From: Kiloniella litopenaei
GTDB lineage: Bacteria; Pseudomonadota; Alphaproteobacteria; Kiloniellales; Kiloniellaceae
NCBI RefSeq assembly: GCF_000982415.1
Contig: NZ_LANI01000029.1
Location: 1-64,000, forward strand
Direction of reading: 5' to 3'
DNA: 64,000 nt
Shown in pieces: positions 35,677-44,649 of this stretch. Positions within the stretch are counted from its first letter, which is position 1, and every line of letters starts with the position of its first letter. The notes beneath the pieces were generated by a model. It was not told the DNA's origin. It did no database searches and saw only the letters and a program-made list of their open reading frames with translations. The position numbers were made by a program, and so were the translations under genes.

Positions 35677-37722
35677 CTAAAACTCATACTTTGCAGCAAG
35701 AAGGAATGTACGCCCCGGTTCGCTATAGGGCGTGTACCGAGAACTGTCATACCCAACATTCGCCCGATCAACGTAATCTTTATCAAACAGGTTTTTCACA
35801 TCTACGCGCAGGGATAAACCATCGATATCTTCGGGATACCATTCCGCATAAAGCCCCGCGACAAAATAACTATCCAATGCATTGCCACCGTTTTTCTTGG
35901 TATCATCATTTTCCAAAGCACCTTCGCCTGTTGCACCGGCACGCAATCCAAGATCAGGCCAGGAATATCCAGCTTCAACGCCATAGGTATCCCCCATTAG
36001 AATCCCTTGATAGGCCAAGGTACTAACCGGCACATCCCCGTCAACACGGACCCTTGTTTTCGAATAGGTGCCGCGCACAAAACCATCACCAAAACTGTAT
36101 TTTGCCGAAGCATTTATCCCCTTGCTGACGACATCGTGCTGAGTACCACGATTACTGTTGGAAACATCATGAGAATCATCAATCTTGGTGTAGAAAACAT
36201 TACCATCAAAGGTGAAATCACCCTCTTCAATCACAAATCCAGCTTTGTAATTAAAGGAACGTGACGGTGCCAGATCGTCATAGTTCCACCGCACGCCAAA
36301 GGCACTCCAGTAATTCTGAACCCCGATTTCGGTCATGGGCACACCGCCCCATGCAGTACCAGCCCCGGCATAGCCCATCAACCAGGGGGTCACATCATAC
36401 TCACCACTAAAGTTTCCACTAAGGCCCGCATTATCCAGGGTCGTTCCCTCATTTCCCTCTAGGTGGTTATAATCAAAACGCCCGCCAAAAGAGACCCGCG
36501 CTTCGTCGCTCAGCGATAACCTTGCCTGGGTAAAGACACCAATGTCATAAACTTCCTCTTTATAGTTGGCATCATTTTCGCGCCCGCCTTTTCCCCAATC
36601 GATATAGAAGTCAGCGCCAGAGGTAATCTTGCCCAAGCCAACCGTGAAAGTATTAGAAGCCTTGCCATTTATTGTGGTGATATCAGACACAATACCTTCG
36701 CCAATCGGCGTGTTTTTGATATCCGCAAAAAGAGAAGTGTCTGTATAGCTAATGCTAAAACGCGGATCCCAAAGATCGGTCGGGGTTTCGTCGCCAATAG
36801 AGAGAGTCACGGACTTTCGTTCGTAATCTACACGCTGTGGAACATCAGACGGATTGCTGGAACCACCAAAGTTTGGGCGTACGGGGCGAATACCATCATC
36901 TTTGGTAAAGTCACCTGTAAGCTTGATACGATACCCGTTGTCAGCACTATACCCTAACTTAAAAAGACCGCTTTGCATTTCCGGTTTGGTTCCGGGGACT
37001 TCGTGCCCTTTACCATCTGAATAGTTATCACCACCATCGTTTGAGCCATACAACAGAACATCAAAATTGTTATATTGTGCCGCCAGAGCTACATTTTCGG
37101 AAAATCCACCTGTGTTGCTGTTAAAGGTTAGCTTTCCATATCCGCCAAAGGTTTCATCAAAATCCAGAAAATCACGCCCGTCTTTTGTCTCGTAAGAAAT
37201 AGAACCACCGAGCGCTTCCGGTCCAGCATCCGCAGGAGCAACCCCGGTTTCAACCTTCACGGCCTTGAGCAATTCAGGATCAATAATTGCGGTTCCAATG
37301 TGATGAAACGTTTTTGTCACCTGTCGGGCTCCATCAACGTCAACAGCAAGCTTTGTATCTTCAATACCGTTCACATATACCTTTTGCCCAATTGCAATCG
37401 GCGAACTAACGGCAACGCCCGGCTCCTGGCGGAATACATCTTTAATATCCTGTGGATTGATCCGCTCCAACGCCTCTTGCCCCAACTGAACACCCCCGGT
37501 TAGAACATCGGCCTTACCATCGACATACACGGGATCAAGAACGATATCCTGTTCGTGAGTAACGGTCTCTGTTTCAATTGGCATCGGGTCTTTTTCAACC
37601 TCTTGCGCCCATGCACCCAATGGCAAAGCAGTTAGCGCAACGCTCCCCAACAAAAGACCTTTTAGCTTTCTCTGACTAAAAGCAAAAAAACATTCATAAA
37701 CAAGTCCAGGGCATGTTCGCAT
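35677..37722 (-). CDS. TonB-dependent outer-membrane receptor
   Basis: 681 residues from ATG 37722, which has GAGG upstream; a TTG at 37740 is less likely. The signal peptide is long (MRTCPGLVYECFF...PLGAWA). The plug domain reads LERINPQDIKDVFRQEPGVAVSS and KVYVNGIEDTKLAVDVDGARQ. A beta-barrel follows, ending DSSRYTPYSEPGRTFLLAAKYEF with the C-terminal aromatic. Plug wording and length resemble the heme/siderophore receptor group. It is co-transcribed with the periplasmic binding protein and is divergent from an AraC-type regulator, as in siderophore-responsive loci. Confidence 0.92.
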   Translation of the reverse strand: MRTCPGLVYECFFAFSQRKLKGLLLGSVALTALPLGAWAQEVEKDPMPIETETVTHEQDIVLDPVYVDGKADVLTGGVQLGQEALERINPQDIKDVFRQEPGVAVSSPIAIGQKVYVNGIEDTKLAVDVDGARQVTKTFHHIGTAIIDPELLKAVKVETGVAPADAGPEALGGSISYETKDGRDFLDFDETFGGYGKLTFNSNTGGFSENVALAAQYNNFDVLLYGSNDGGDNYSDGKGHEVPGTKPEMQSGLFKLGYSADNGYRIKLTGDFTKDDGIRPVRPNFGGSSNPSDVPQRVDYERKSVTLSIGDETPTDLWDPRFSISYTDTSLFADIKNTPIGEGIVSDITTINGKASNTFTVGLGKITSGADFYIDWGKGGRENDANYKEEVYDIGVFTQARLSLSDEARVSFGGRFDYNHLEGNEGTTLDNAGLSGNFSGEYDVTPWLMGYAGAGTAWGGVPMTEIGVQNYWSAFGVRWNYDDLAPSRSFNYKAGFVIEEGDFTFDGNVFYTKIDDSHDVSNSNRGTQHDVVSKGINASAKYSFGDGFVRGTYSKTRVRVDGDVPVSTLAYQGILMGDTYGVEAGYSWPDLGLRAGATGEGALENDDTKKNGGNALDSYFVAGLYAEWYPEDIDGLSLRVDVKNLFDKDYVDRANVGYDSSRYTPYSEPGRTFLLAAKYEF

Positions 37723-37754
37723 AGCAACCTCAGCAATCAAAAATCTTTACTAAT

Positions 37755-37769
37755 TGAGAATGCTTCTTA
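37755..37769. promoter_or_regulatory. Possible Fur-type iron box
   Basis: TGAGAATGCTTCTTA resembles a 7-1-7 Fur inverted repeat with one arm mismatch (TTCTTA against the expected TTCTCA). It is 33 bases upstream of the receptor start. Short and imperfect, so only suggestive. Confidence 0.3.
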
Positions 37770-37803
37770 TTATTACTTGTTCTTTTTAAACACCAGACTG
37801 AAT

Positions 37804-37848
37804 GCTTTTGCAAAAACGTTTCTTTCATTTGCAACAAACGCTTTTGCA
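37804..37848. promoter_or_regulatory. Direct repeats, candidate AraC-regulator binding sites
   Basis: GCTTTTGCA occurs at 37804-37812 and 37840-37848, exactly 36 bases apart, with a shorter TTTGCA at about 37828 between them. AraC-family proteins bind direct repeats. The location between the regulator and the receptor gene it should control supports the idea. Confidence 0.4.
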
Positions 37849-37874
37849 TAAATCCTTTTCGCGCGGAGTATCCT

Positions 37875-38891
37875 ATGCCTTCCTCTGAAACAGCTGATTA
37901 CATCAAGCGCAAGAACCTGACTTATGAAAATCAGATAAAAGAAACCACCCTGTTGCAAATGGCCGCGCCGACCACCGCCACTTCCCCCCGCCAAGACAAG
38001 ACCCCTATAAATGACAGAACGATCCTAAAAGGAAATATAAGCAACAACCGGTATTCTTCTTCTCTGCAGGTTCATGCGACTGATACAATTGAAGTACATA
38101 ATCACCATGCTGAAGCTATGGTTGGGCCAAGCCTGAAAATATGTCTGATCACGCATGGACGCATAGAGGGCACATTGGGAGACGCCTCTTATTGCCTGGA
38201 CGCAAACAACGGCCCCAAAGGATATATATGGGCCCTTTCACAGCCCACCCTGTGGACACGACAGATGCGCAAAGGAACAAAGGTCAGCAAAGTTATTATT
38301 TCCGCAGATTTCAACTGGATTGAAACTTACATAGATCAGGATATTGAAAGCTCATCTCGCATCCAGGAATTTCTTCATGGAAAACTTGATATCAGAAAGT
38401 GGAAACCGTCAAAGCGGGCCATTGCCCTTGCCGGTAAGCTGATCACGCCACAGACATCATCGCCAATTATTAAAAAGCTACAGGCAGAAAGCCACGCGTT
38501 AGAAATTTTGGCCGAAGCGCTAAAAAGCATTCTTTCTTCGCAATCAATATCATCAGACGTTAAAGAAGATACCCCACAAGAACACAAAGCCCGAATTGTC
38601 AGAGAGTATATAGAAGACAATGTCCATGAAGGTCTGAACCTGGACACAATTTCAACCGTACTCGCCATGAGCAAAAGCTCTTTGCAAAAATCTTTCAAGA
38701 TCGCGTATGGCATGACGGTCATGGACTATGTGCGGGAACGCCGCCTTGTAACAGCCAGGGATGCGATTGAGCAGGACAATATCACCATTTCACAAGCAGC
38801 TTTTTTGGCCGGTTACAACAGTGCTGCAAACTTTTCTACCGCCTTTAAAAGGGTGTTTGGCTTTTCCCCATCAGATTTAACTACTGAATAA
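37875..38891 (+). CDS. AraC-family transcriptional regulator (PchR-like)
   Basis: 338 residues with GGAG before ATG 37875. The C-terminal double HTH (about 240-338) reads EDNVHEGLNLDTISTVLAMSKSSLQKSFK and FLAGYNSAANFSTAFKRVFGFSPSDL. The N-terminal part lacks a cupin motif I recognise but resembles PchR/siderophore-sensing regulators. Divergence from the TonB receptor implies activation of iron uptake by the cognate chelate. The ligand cannot be deduced. Confidence 0.9.
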   Translation: MPSSETADYIKRKNLTYENQIKETTLLQMAAPTTATSPRQDKTPINDRTILKGNISNNRYSSSLQVHATDTIEVHNHHAEAMVGPSLKICLITHGRIEGTLGDASYCLDANNGPKGYIWALSQPTLWTRQMRKGTKVSKVIISADFNWIETYIDQDIESSSRIQEFLHGKLDIRKWKPSKRAIALAGKLITPQTSSPIIKKLQAESHALEILAEALKSILSSQSISSDVKEDTPQEHKARIVREYIEDNVHEGLNLDTISTVLAMSKSSLQKSFKIAYGMTVMDYVRERRLVTARDAIEQDNITISQAAFLAGYNSAANFSTAFKRVFGFSPSDLTTE

Positions 38892-38928
38892 TAACAAGCC
38901 ATCCCCAGAAGTCAGCATCACAGGTATC

Positions 38929-39771
38929 TCAGGACCTTTGATCCAAAGCTTGTCCAAGTGCAACCACAAGCGAAAGAGCCAATGTCATGGTTGCCGACAA
39001 GGATCGAAACGCATGCACTTCGACTTCCTCGACTTCTAGACAAACATCGGAATGTTGTGACAAAGGACTTAGAACTCCGTCAGTGATTGAAGCAACTGGA
39101 ATCCCCTTTTCCTTTGTTTCCTTAACAAGCTGGACAACATCAGACGCATAGCTTTTAAAACTAATTGCCAACAAGGCATCCCCTTTGCGCATAGAGCGCG
39201 CCTGTTCCAGAAACATCCCCCCATTGCCATCGATCAAAATGCAACGCTTGTCCAAATGAGCAAACGCATACGCCAAATAACTTGCAATCGGGAAAGATCG
39301 GCGCTGAGCAGATAGATATATAATGTCTGCCTTTGCCAATATATTTACAATCTGTTCCAGTTTGTCCGGGCTGATCACATCCCGTAGATTATTCAAGGCT
39401 GCAACACCGCCATCAATGAAATCATCCAACACAATACTGGATGCATTGGGTTGATGGGTACTATCCCTGCCCAAAGACCGAATTCGTTCTTTATAGTTTG
39501 AACCATTGTCGACCAAATGAGATCGAAAAACCTTTTGCATCTCACTAAAGCCAGTAAACCCAAAAGCCTTGGCAAAACGAATAAGACTAGACGGCTGAAC
39601 ATTTGCGCGATCAGCAATAGCAGAAACAGTTTCCAGCGCCATATCATTGGGATTATCCAGCGCATATTCGGCAATCTGCTTTAGACGTTTGCTCAGATCA
39701 TCATGGCGGGAAGCCAATTCAATTCTTAACGCTTCATAGGTACTGGGCGCTGTCATCAAGGAACCTTTCAT
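38929..39771 (-). CDS. RpiR-family regulator, probable regulator of the inositol genes
   Basis: 280 residues. The HTH_6 domain is at about 1-85 (IAEYALDNPNDMALETVSAIADRANVQPSSLIRFAKAFGFTGF, in parts) and the SIS domain at about 120-270 (DIIYLSAQRRSFPIASYLAYAFAHLD, ALLAISFKSYASDVVQLVKETKEKG). RpiR-type IolR proteins control inositol catabolism in many Alphaproteobacteria. A palindromic GGAATATAAATTCC lies 34 bases upstream of its start, and similar sites precede iolG, iolC and the ABC importer. Likely an autoregulated repressor sensing an inositol-derived intermediate; inference from context. Confidence 0.88.
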   Translation of the reverse strand: MKGSLMTAPSTYEALRIELASRHDDLSKRLKQIAEYALDNPNDMALETVSAIADRANVQPSSLIRFAKAFGFTGFSEMQKVFRSHLVDNGSNYKERIRSLGRDSTHQPNASSIVLDDFIDGGVAALNNLRDVISPDKLEQIVNILAKADIIYLSAQRRSFPIASYLAYAFAHLDKRCILIDGNGGMFLEQARSMRKGDALLAISFKSYASDVVQLVKETKEKGIPVASITDGVLSPLSQHSDVCLEVEEVEVHAFRSLSATMTLALSLVVALGQALDQRS

Positions 39772-39804
39772 TTTTTATTCTTCATAACAGACTTACACAC
39801 AAAT

Positions 39805-39818
39805 GGAATATAAATTCC
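39805..39818. promoter_or_regulatory. Putative RpiR/IolR operator in front of the regulator gene
   Basis: GGAATATAAATTCC is a palindrome with arms GGAAT/ATTCC. The same pattern recurs at 39978, 46580 and 46706. Its place just upstream of the rpiR start suggests autoregulation. Confidence 0.55.
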
Positions 39819-39977
39819 ACAAAAGGAATAAATGATACTCAAAACGTTATCCCTCCTTATCCAATAATTTATTAGGCCTACAAATACTGGCCAATGCTGA
39901 AACGCTCTAACAAAGGCACGAATATCAAGGGCTCAATACTTAATAAAATTGCAGGCGCTTTTGATAAGCTCATTTTA

Positions 39978-39993
39978 GAAAATATATTCTAAT
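39978..39993. promoter_or_regulatory. Putative RpiR/IolR operator upstream of the ABC importer
   Basis: TAGAAAATATATTCTA has inverted arms TAGAA/TTCTA and matches the GGAATATAAATTCC site at 10 of 14 positions. It lies 165 bases before the binding-protein gene. The rest of the 387-base divergent gap (39772-40158) shows no gene. Confidence 0.4.
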
Positions 39994-40158
39994 AATTAAT
40001 TTATTGAAATTTTTCTTTCATTTATTTTTCTCCCCTCTTATCATCACATCAAGGACAAGGATTCTTAAGAGGATCTTTGAGCCAATTTGTGCGTTTATTT
40101 GCACAAGAAAAAGCAAGAGGAAAACCTCGGGAACAAGACCAAAAAGGGAGGTCACGGG

Positions 40159-41190
40159 ATGACTAGAAAGAATATAGCAGTTGGTTTTGCTGTCGCAGCA
40201 CTGTGTGCTGTATCAGCCGTTTCAGCACAAGCAAAAGAGAAATTGAATGTTCTCTGCGCAGCTGATGAAGAATGGTGTAACTTGATGAAATCAACGTTTG
40301 AAAAAGAGTCCGGCGTTGATGTATCCATGGTACGGAAAAGTTCCGGGGAAATCTTCGCGCATATTAAAGCCGAAGCAAGAAACCCAAAGGTTGATGTGTG
40401 GTGGGGCGGAACAGGTGATCCCCATCTTCAAGCTGCGGCAGAAGACTTGACCACTCCGTATAAATCAAAACAAATTGATGACCTTCTGGAATGGGCTCAA
40501 AATCAAGCGAAACAAGGCGACTATAAAACAGTCGGCATTTATGCCGGAGCCCTTGGCATTGGTTACAACGAAGAACTATTGAAAGAAAAAGGCCTGCCTG
40601 TGCCAAAATGCTGGGCTGACCTGACCAACCCAGCCTATAAAGGTGAAGTTCAGATGGCGAACCCTAATTCATCAGGGACCGCGTACACAACACTGGCAAC
40701 AGTTGTACAGCTTTTCGGTGAAGAAAAAGGTTTTGAATTCCTGGCTGGCCTTCATTCCAATATCAACCAATATACAAAATCAGGATCCGCGCCGATCAAA
40801 GCATCAGCACGGGGTGAAACAACTCTGGCCATTACCTTCATGCACGACATGGTAAAACAGGTCAAAAAAGGCTTTCCAATCAAGGTCGTCGCCCCATGCG
40901 AAGGCACTGGCTATGAAGTGGGTTCCATGAGCATCATCAAAGGTGCCCGTAACCTGGATAACGCCAAGAAATTTGCTGAATTCGCACTTCGCCCCGATGT
41001 ACAGTCTTTGGCTGAACAGGCCAAAGCCTATCAGGTTCCCTCCAATTCTGGATCTTCGGTGCCAGAAGGCGCACCAAAGCTCACAGAGACCAAATTGATC
41101 AACTATGACTTTGCCAAATACGGTTCCAGTGAAACGCGAAAACGCCTTTTGAAGCGCTGGGATGACGAAATTAAGTCTCTGCCACGCTAA
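40159..41190 (+). CDS. ABC transporter substrate-binding protein (FbpA/AfuA type, sugar-phosphate-like)
   Basis: 343 residues from ATG 40159, which has GGGAGG seven bases upstream; a longer frame from 40087 lacks a start signal. Signal peptide MTRKNIAVGFAVAALCAVSAVSAQA. The fold is that of ferric-iron-type receptors, but the double Tyr used for iron by FbpA is not seen. Instead a His229-Asp230 pair (TFMHDMV) is followed 23 residues later by Glu253 (GTGYEVG), the same arrangement I recall for the hexose-phosphate receptor AfuA. With an inositol-phosphatase gene and iol genes adjacent, a phosphorylated inositol or sugar is the likely ligand. Confidence 0.85.
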   Translation: MTRKNIAVGFAVAALCAVSAVSAQAKEKLNVLCAADEEWCNLMKSTFEKESGVDVSMVRKSSGEIFAHIKAEARNPKVDVWWGGTGDPHLQAAAEDLTTPYKSKQIDDLLEWAQNQAKQGDYKTVGIYAGALGIGYNEELLKEKGLPVPKCWADLTNPAYKGEVQMANPNSSGTAYTTLATVVQLFGEEKGFEFLAGLHSNINQYTKSGSAPIKASARGETTLAITFMHDMVKQVKKGFPIKVVAPCEGTGYEVGSMSIIKGARNLDNAKKFAEFALRPDVQSLAEQAKAYQVPSNSGSSVPEGAPKLTETKLINYDFAKYGSSETRKRLLKRWDDEIKSLPR

Positions 41191-41226
41191 TCCGTTAGCG
41201 TTATTTGAGATAAAGAGGAAAGATTC

Positions 41227-43461
41227 GTGCGTACATCATTTTTTCCGTGGCTTGCCGCGGGCTGGATCGGCTTTGCCATACTTCCTTGGTATGCCCTAGA
41301 GGACGGCTTTTGGGCATTTGAATGGCTTATAGATGGCTATCCCTTTGATAGTGACTATGCTCCGGCACTGATTCAAATCTTTCAGGATAAAGAATGGCTA
41401 TTGCCACTTCTCTTTCCTCTTCTTTTCCCCTTGTGGATTTTCAACAAAGTAAAAAGTGATCCAAAATACGCTTCAACCCTGATTATATCCGGTGGCTTTG
41501 GCCTCGCCTATCTACTAGGTCAAGGCTTTACCATCGGAATAGGTGGCTGGGAATACAGCACCTTGGAAGCAGCTTTTGGCCCCCTTGAGACACGCCAATT
41601 CGGCATGGGGTATGGGGCACTCTTTACCGCAGGATCTTTTCTCATACTCCTGACAACGGGCCTAGCTGCTGCGGGAAACTTGCGTGGGGATGTCTTTGTC
41701 ACATCGGCAATTGGAATTGTTGTCGCCCTTGTCGCAACATTTGTATTTTTGCCTGTCGGTAAAATTCTGGTTTCTGCTTTTGTAAATGACGCAGGGCTAT
41801 ATGCCCTCAGTACCTTTACAGATAACTTCTTCACCAAAAAAATCTGGGGCCTTGACTGTCTGAGCACCAGTGTTTCTTGCGGGGTGGGATTAAACTCGTT
41901 CTTTCTCGCAATTTTAACAGCTACATCAACGACCTTGCTGGGTCTTGGTTTTGCTCTGGTGGCAACCAGAACGGACTTTCGTTGGAAAAAATCCCTCAGA
42001 GTTCTGACAATTCTACCAATTATCACCCCCCCCTTTGTTATCGGCCTCGCGCTTATTCTTCTATTGGGGCGGTCCGGAACTATCACACAATTTGTTGCTG
42101 ACCTTCTGAATATTGAAGCCGGGCGCTGGCTTTACGGCCTTCCCGGGATCTGGTTAGCTCAAACACTATCTTTCACCCCGATTGCCTTTTTGGTTCTGAT
42201 CGGTGTTGTCGAAGGGGTCAGCCCTTCGATGGAAGAAGCATCACAAACACTGGGCGCCAGCCGTTGGCACACCTTTAAACAAGTCTCTTTGCCCCTGATG
42301 CGCCCGGGTATCGCCAACGCCTTTTTGATTGGCTTTATCGAAAGCATGGCCGACTTTGGCAACCCAATGGTACTTGGTGGCAACTATGATGTTCTATCAA
42401 CCGAGATCTTTTTTGCCATCGTTGGCGCACAAAATGATCAAAGCATGGCCGCCGTCTTAGCAATCATCCTATTGATGTTCACCCTCAGTGCCTTTTTCAC
42501 ACAGCGGGTATGGCTTGGTAATAAATCCTATACCACTGTCGCAGGCAAAGCTGATTCTGGTATTCACGCAGGCATGAACCCTCTGCTTCGTTGGACCTGT
42601 CTCTGCGTCACTATTCCTTGGGCTTTCTTTACCATCGTCATATACGGCACAGTTCTGTTTGGTGGCTTTGTTGTAAATTGGGGCCGGGATAACAGCTTCA
42701 GCCTGCAACATTATGGCGAGGGTTTTGGCATAGGCTGGAACGAAGGAAGCCTGGTCTGGGAAGGTGCCGCATGGGATTCCTTTTGGACCACCATTACAAT
42801 TTCCGCGATAGCGGCCCCCCTTACCGCGGCTCTTGGCCTGCTAACAGCCTACCTTCTTGTTCGCCAGAAATTCGGCGGGAAAAACATCTTTGAATTCGGC
42901 ACAATGTTAAGCTTTGCGATCCCCGGAACTGTTATTGGTGTCAGCTATATCCTCGCCTTTAATGTTCCGCCTTTTGAGCTAACCGGAACAGCCGCCATTC
43001 TTGTACTTTGCTTTATGTTCAGAAACATGCCTGTAGGTGTTCGCGGCGGGATCGCGGCTATGAGCCAGCTGGACAAAAGCCTGGATGAAGCCTCTCTCAC
43101 ACTTGGGGCCAACAGCTTTACAACAATGCGGAAAGTAATTCTTCCCCTGCTCCGTCCAGCCATAGTTGCTGCTCTGGTATATAGTTTTGTCCGGGCGATC
43201 ACATCGGTTAGTGCTGTCATATTCTTAGTCAGCGCAGACCACAACATGGCAACATCCTATATTATTGGCCTTGTGGAAAATGGCGAATATGGCATTGCCA
43301 TCGCCTATTCTTCTGTGCTGATCGTTGTGATGCTGACCGCCATTTTGCTGGTACAAAAAGTGATTGGCGAACGAAAATTACGCAAAGCTGACAGGCTGGC
43401 CCCTCAATCCGACAAAACAACCCCATCAACAAAGTCTGCCACGATGGAGAAACAAGCATGA
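41227..43461 (+). CDS. ABC transporter permease, fused two-domain (FbpB/AfuB type)
   Basis: 744 residues, GTG start with AGAGGAA upstream. An unusual N-terminal hydrophobic region (about 1-200, six or so segments) precedes two BindingProteinDependent-permease domains. The EAA loops are EASQTLGASRWHTFKQVSLPLMRPGI and EASLTLGANSFTTMRKVILPLLRPAI (each in parts). Both halves of the channel are thus in one chain, as in FbpB and AfuB. It is preceded by the binding protein and overlaps the ATPase gene by 4 bases. Confidence 0.92.
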   Translation: MRTSFFPWLAAGWIGFAILPWYALEDGFWAFEWLIDGYPFDSDYAPALIQIFQDKEWLLPLLFPLLFPLWIFNKVKSDPKYASTLIISGGFGLAYLLGQGFTIGIGGWEYSTLEAAFGPLETRQFGMGYGALFTAGSFLILLTTGLAAAGNLRGDVFVTSAIGIVVALVATFVFLPVGKILVSAFVNDAGLYALSTFTDNFFTKKIWGLDCLSTSVSCGVGLNSFFLAILTATSTTLLGLGFALVATRTDFRWKKSLRVLTILPIITPPFVIGLALILLLGRSGTITQFVADLLNIEAGRWLYGLPGIWLAQTLSFTPIAFLVLIGVVEGVSPSMEEASQTLGASRWHTFKQVSLPLMRPGIANAFLIGFIESMADFGNPMVLGGNYDVLSTEIFFAIVGAQNDQSMAAVLAIILLMFTLSAFFTQRVWLGNKSYTTVAGKADSGIHAGMNPLLRWTCLCVTIPWAFFTIVIYGTVLFGGFVVNWGRDNSFSLQHYGEGFGIGWNEGSLVWEGAAWDSFWTTITISAIAAPLTAALGLLTAYLLVRQKFGGKNIFEFGTMLSFAIPGTVIGVSYILAFNVPPFELTGTAAILVLCFMFRNMPVGVRGGIAAMSQLDKSLDEASLTLGANSFTTMRKVILPLLRPAIVAALVYSFVRAITSVSAVIFLVSADHNMATSYIIGLVENGEYGIAIAYSSVLIVVMLTAILLVQKVIGERKLRKADRLAPQSDKTTPSTKSATMEKQA

Positions 43462-44588
43462 GTCTGCACCTGAAAGCAGGATCAGTTACATTTGAAAATG
43501 TAACCAAGAAATATGGCGCGGTTACCGCAATAGACGACGTGTCCTTCTCAATTGCACCCGGTCACCTCGTTACCCTTTTGGGACCAAGTGGGTGTGGAAA
43601 AACGACAACCTTGCGCATGATTGCCGGGCTAGAGCATGCCTCTTCGGGGCGGATCTTGATCGGCGGAAAAGACGTTACAAACCTTCCCGCCACAGACAGG
43701 GATGTCAGCATGGTCTTTCAATCCTACGCTCTTTTCCCTCACATGACTGTTGGTGAAAATGTGGCTTATGGTTTAACTGTTGGCGGGCTGAAAAAAGCTG
43801 AAGCGGCTGAACGCGCAGAAGAAGGTTTGGCGTTGGTTGGCCTTGCAGGCTATGCATCGCGTTTGCCCAGTGAACTTTCCGGCGGACAACAACAAAGAGT
43901 TGCCGTTGCGCGCGCCCTCGTTTTGGAGCCAGAGGTCTTACTGCTTGATGAACCCCTGTCCAATCTGGATGCAAAACTCCGCCGGAAAGTGCGTGAAGAA
44001 ATAAGGGATCTGCAACAAAAACTCGGTTTAACCGCCGTGTACGTCACCCACGATCAAGAAGAAGCTCTGGCGGTTTCAGATCGTATTATTGTGATGAACA
44101 GGTCGATTATCGCCCAAGAGGGAACACCAAGAGAGCTATACGAAGCACCTTCATCAGCTTTTATTGCAGACTTTATTGGGGATGCAAATTTGATCACGGG
44201 CGAAGTTATTAGCGCAAATCATGAAAAAGCCAAGGTACGCATAGATAGTATCGAATACGAATTACCAAGTCGGGGGCTGAGGATTGGCTCGGCACAAATC
44301 GCGGTACGCCCCGATTCAATACTCCTGGAGCCTGCTCAAGGGTCGTCGGGCCCGGGATCTTCAGTATCTGGATCTTCTGAATCGGGATCTGCTGGGGCAA
44401 AAGATCAAATTGGCATCAGAGGGAACGTCACTCATTCCACCTATTTAGGTAATCAAATGCACTATTCCGTCGACAGTCCTCTGGGCGAACTTTTCGTGGT
44501 CGATTACCGCATTGATAATGCCATTAAAGCCGGGAGTGATATTTCAATAACCTTTGCGACCAAGGGGATGGCGCTCATAGCCCCATAA
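43458..44588 (+). CDS. ABC transporter ATP-binding protein (FbpC/AfuC type)
   Basis: 376 residues. Walker A GPSGCGKTT (near residue 37-45), Q-loop MVFQSYALFPHMTVGENV, signature LSGGQQQR, Walker B VLLLDEPLSNLD and H-loop YVTHDQEEA are all intact. The C-terminal TOBE region (about 240-376) contains a low-complexity Gly/Ser stretch (SSGPGSSVSGSSESGSAG) that is probably a flexible linker. It powers the binding protein/permease pair upstream, completing a one-receptor, one-permease, one-ATPase importer. Confidence 0.94.
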   Translation: MSLHLKAGSVTFENVTKKYGAVTAIDDVSFSIAPGHLVTLLGPSGCGKTTTLRMIAGLEHASSGRILIGGKDVTNLPATDRDVSMVFQSYALFPHMTVGENVAYGLTVGGLKKAEAAERAEEGLALVGLAGYASRLPSELSGGQQQRVAVARALVLEPEVLLLDEPLSNLDAKLRRKVREEIRDLQQKLGLTAVYVTHDQEEALAVSDRIIVMNRSIIAQEGTPRELYEAPSSAFIADFIGDANLITGEVISANHEKAKVRIDSIEYELPSRGLRIGSAQIAVRPDSILLEPAQGSSGPGSSVSGSSESGSAGAKDQIGIRGNVTHSTYLGNQMHYSVDSPLGELFVVDYRIDNAIKAGSDISITFATKGMALIAP

Positions 44589-44649
44589 CGCTCCTCGAAA
44601 CAGCTCTTTCCAACAGCCATATCAGGCATAAAGTTTAAGGACTCTAGTT

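Noticed and set aside
40087-40158. Longer start for the ABC binding protein
   Set aside because: The extra 24 residues are highly charged and precede a clean signal peptide; the strong GGGAGG site is placed for ATG 40159.
41520-42086. Minus-strand open frame of 188 codons
   Set aside because: Mirror of the hydrophobic permease gene; composition is that of a reverse-translated membrane protein.
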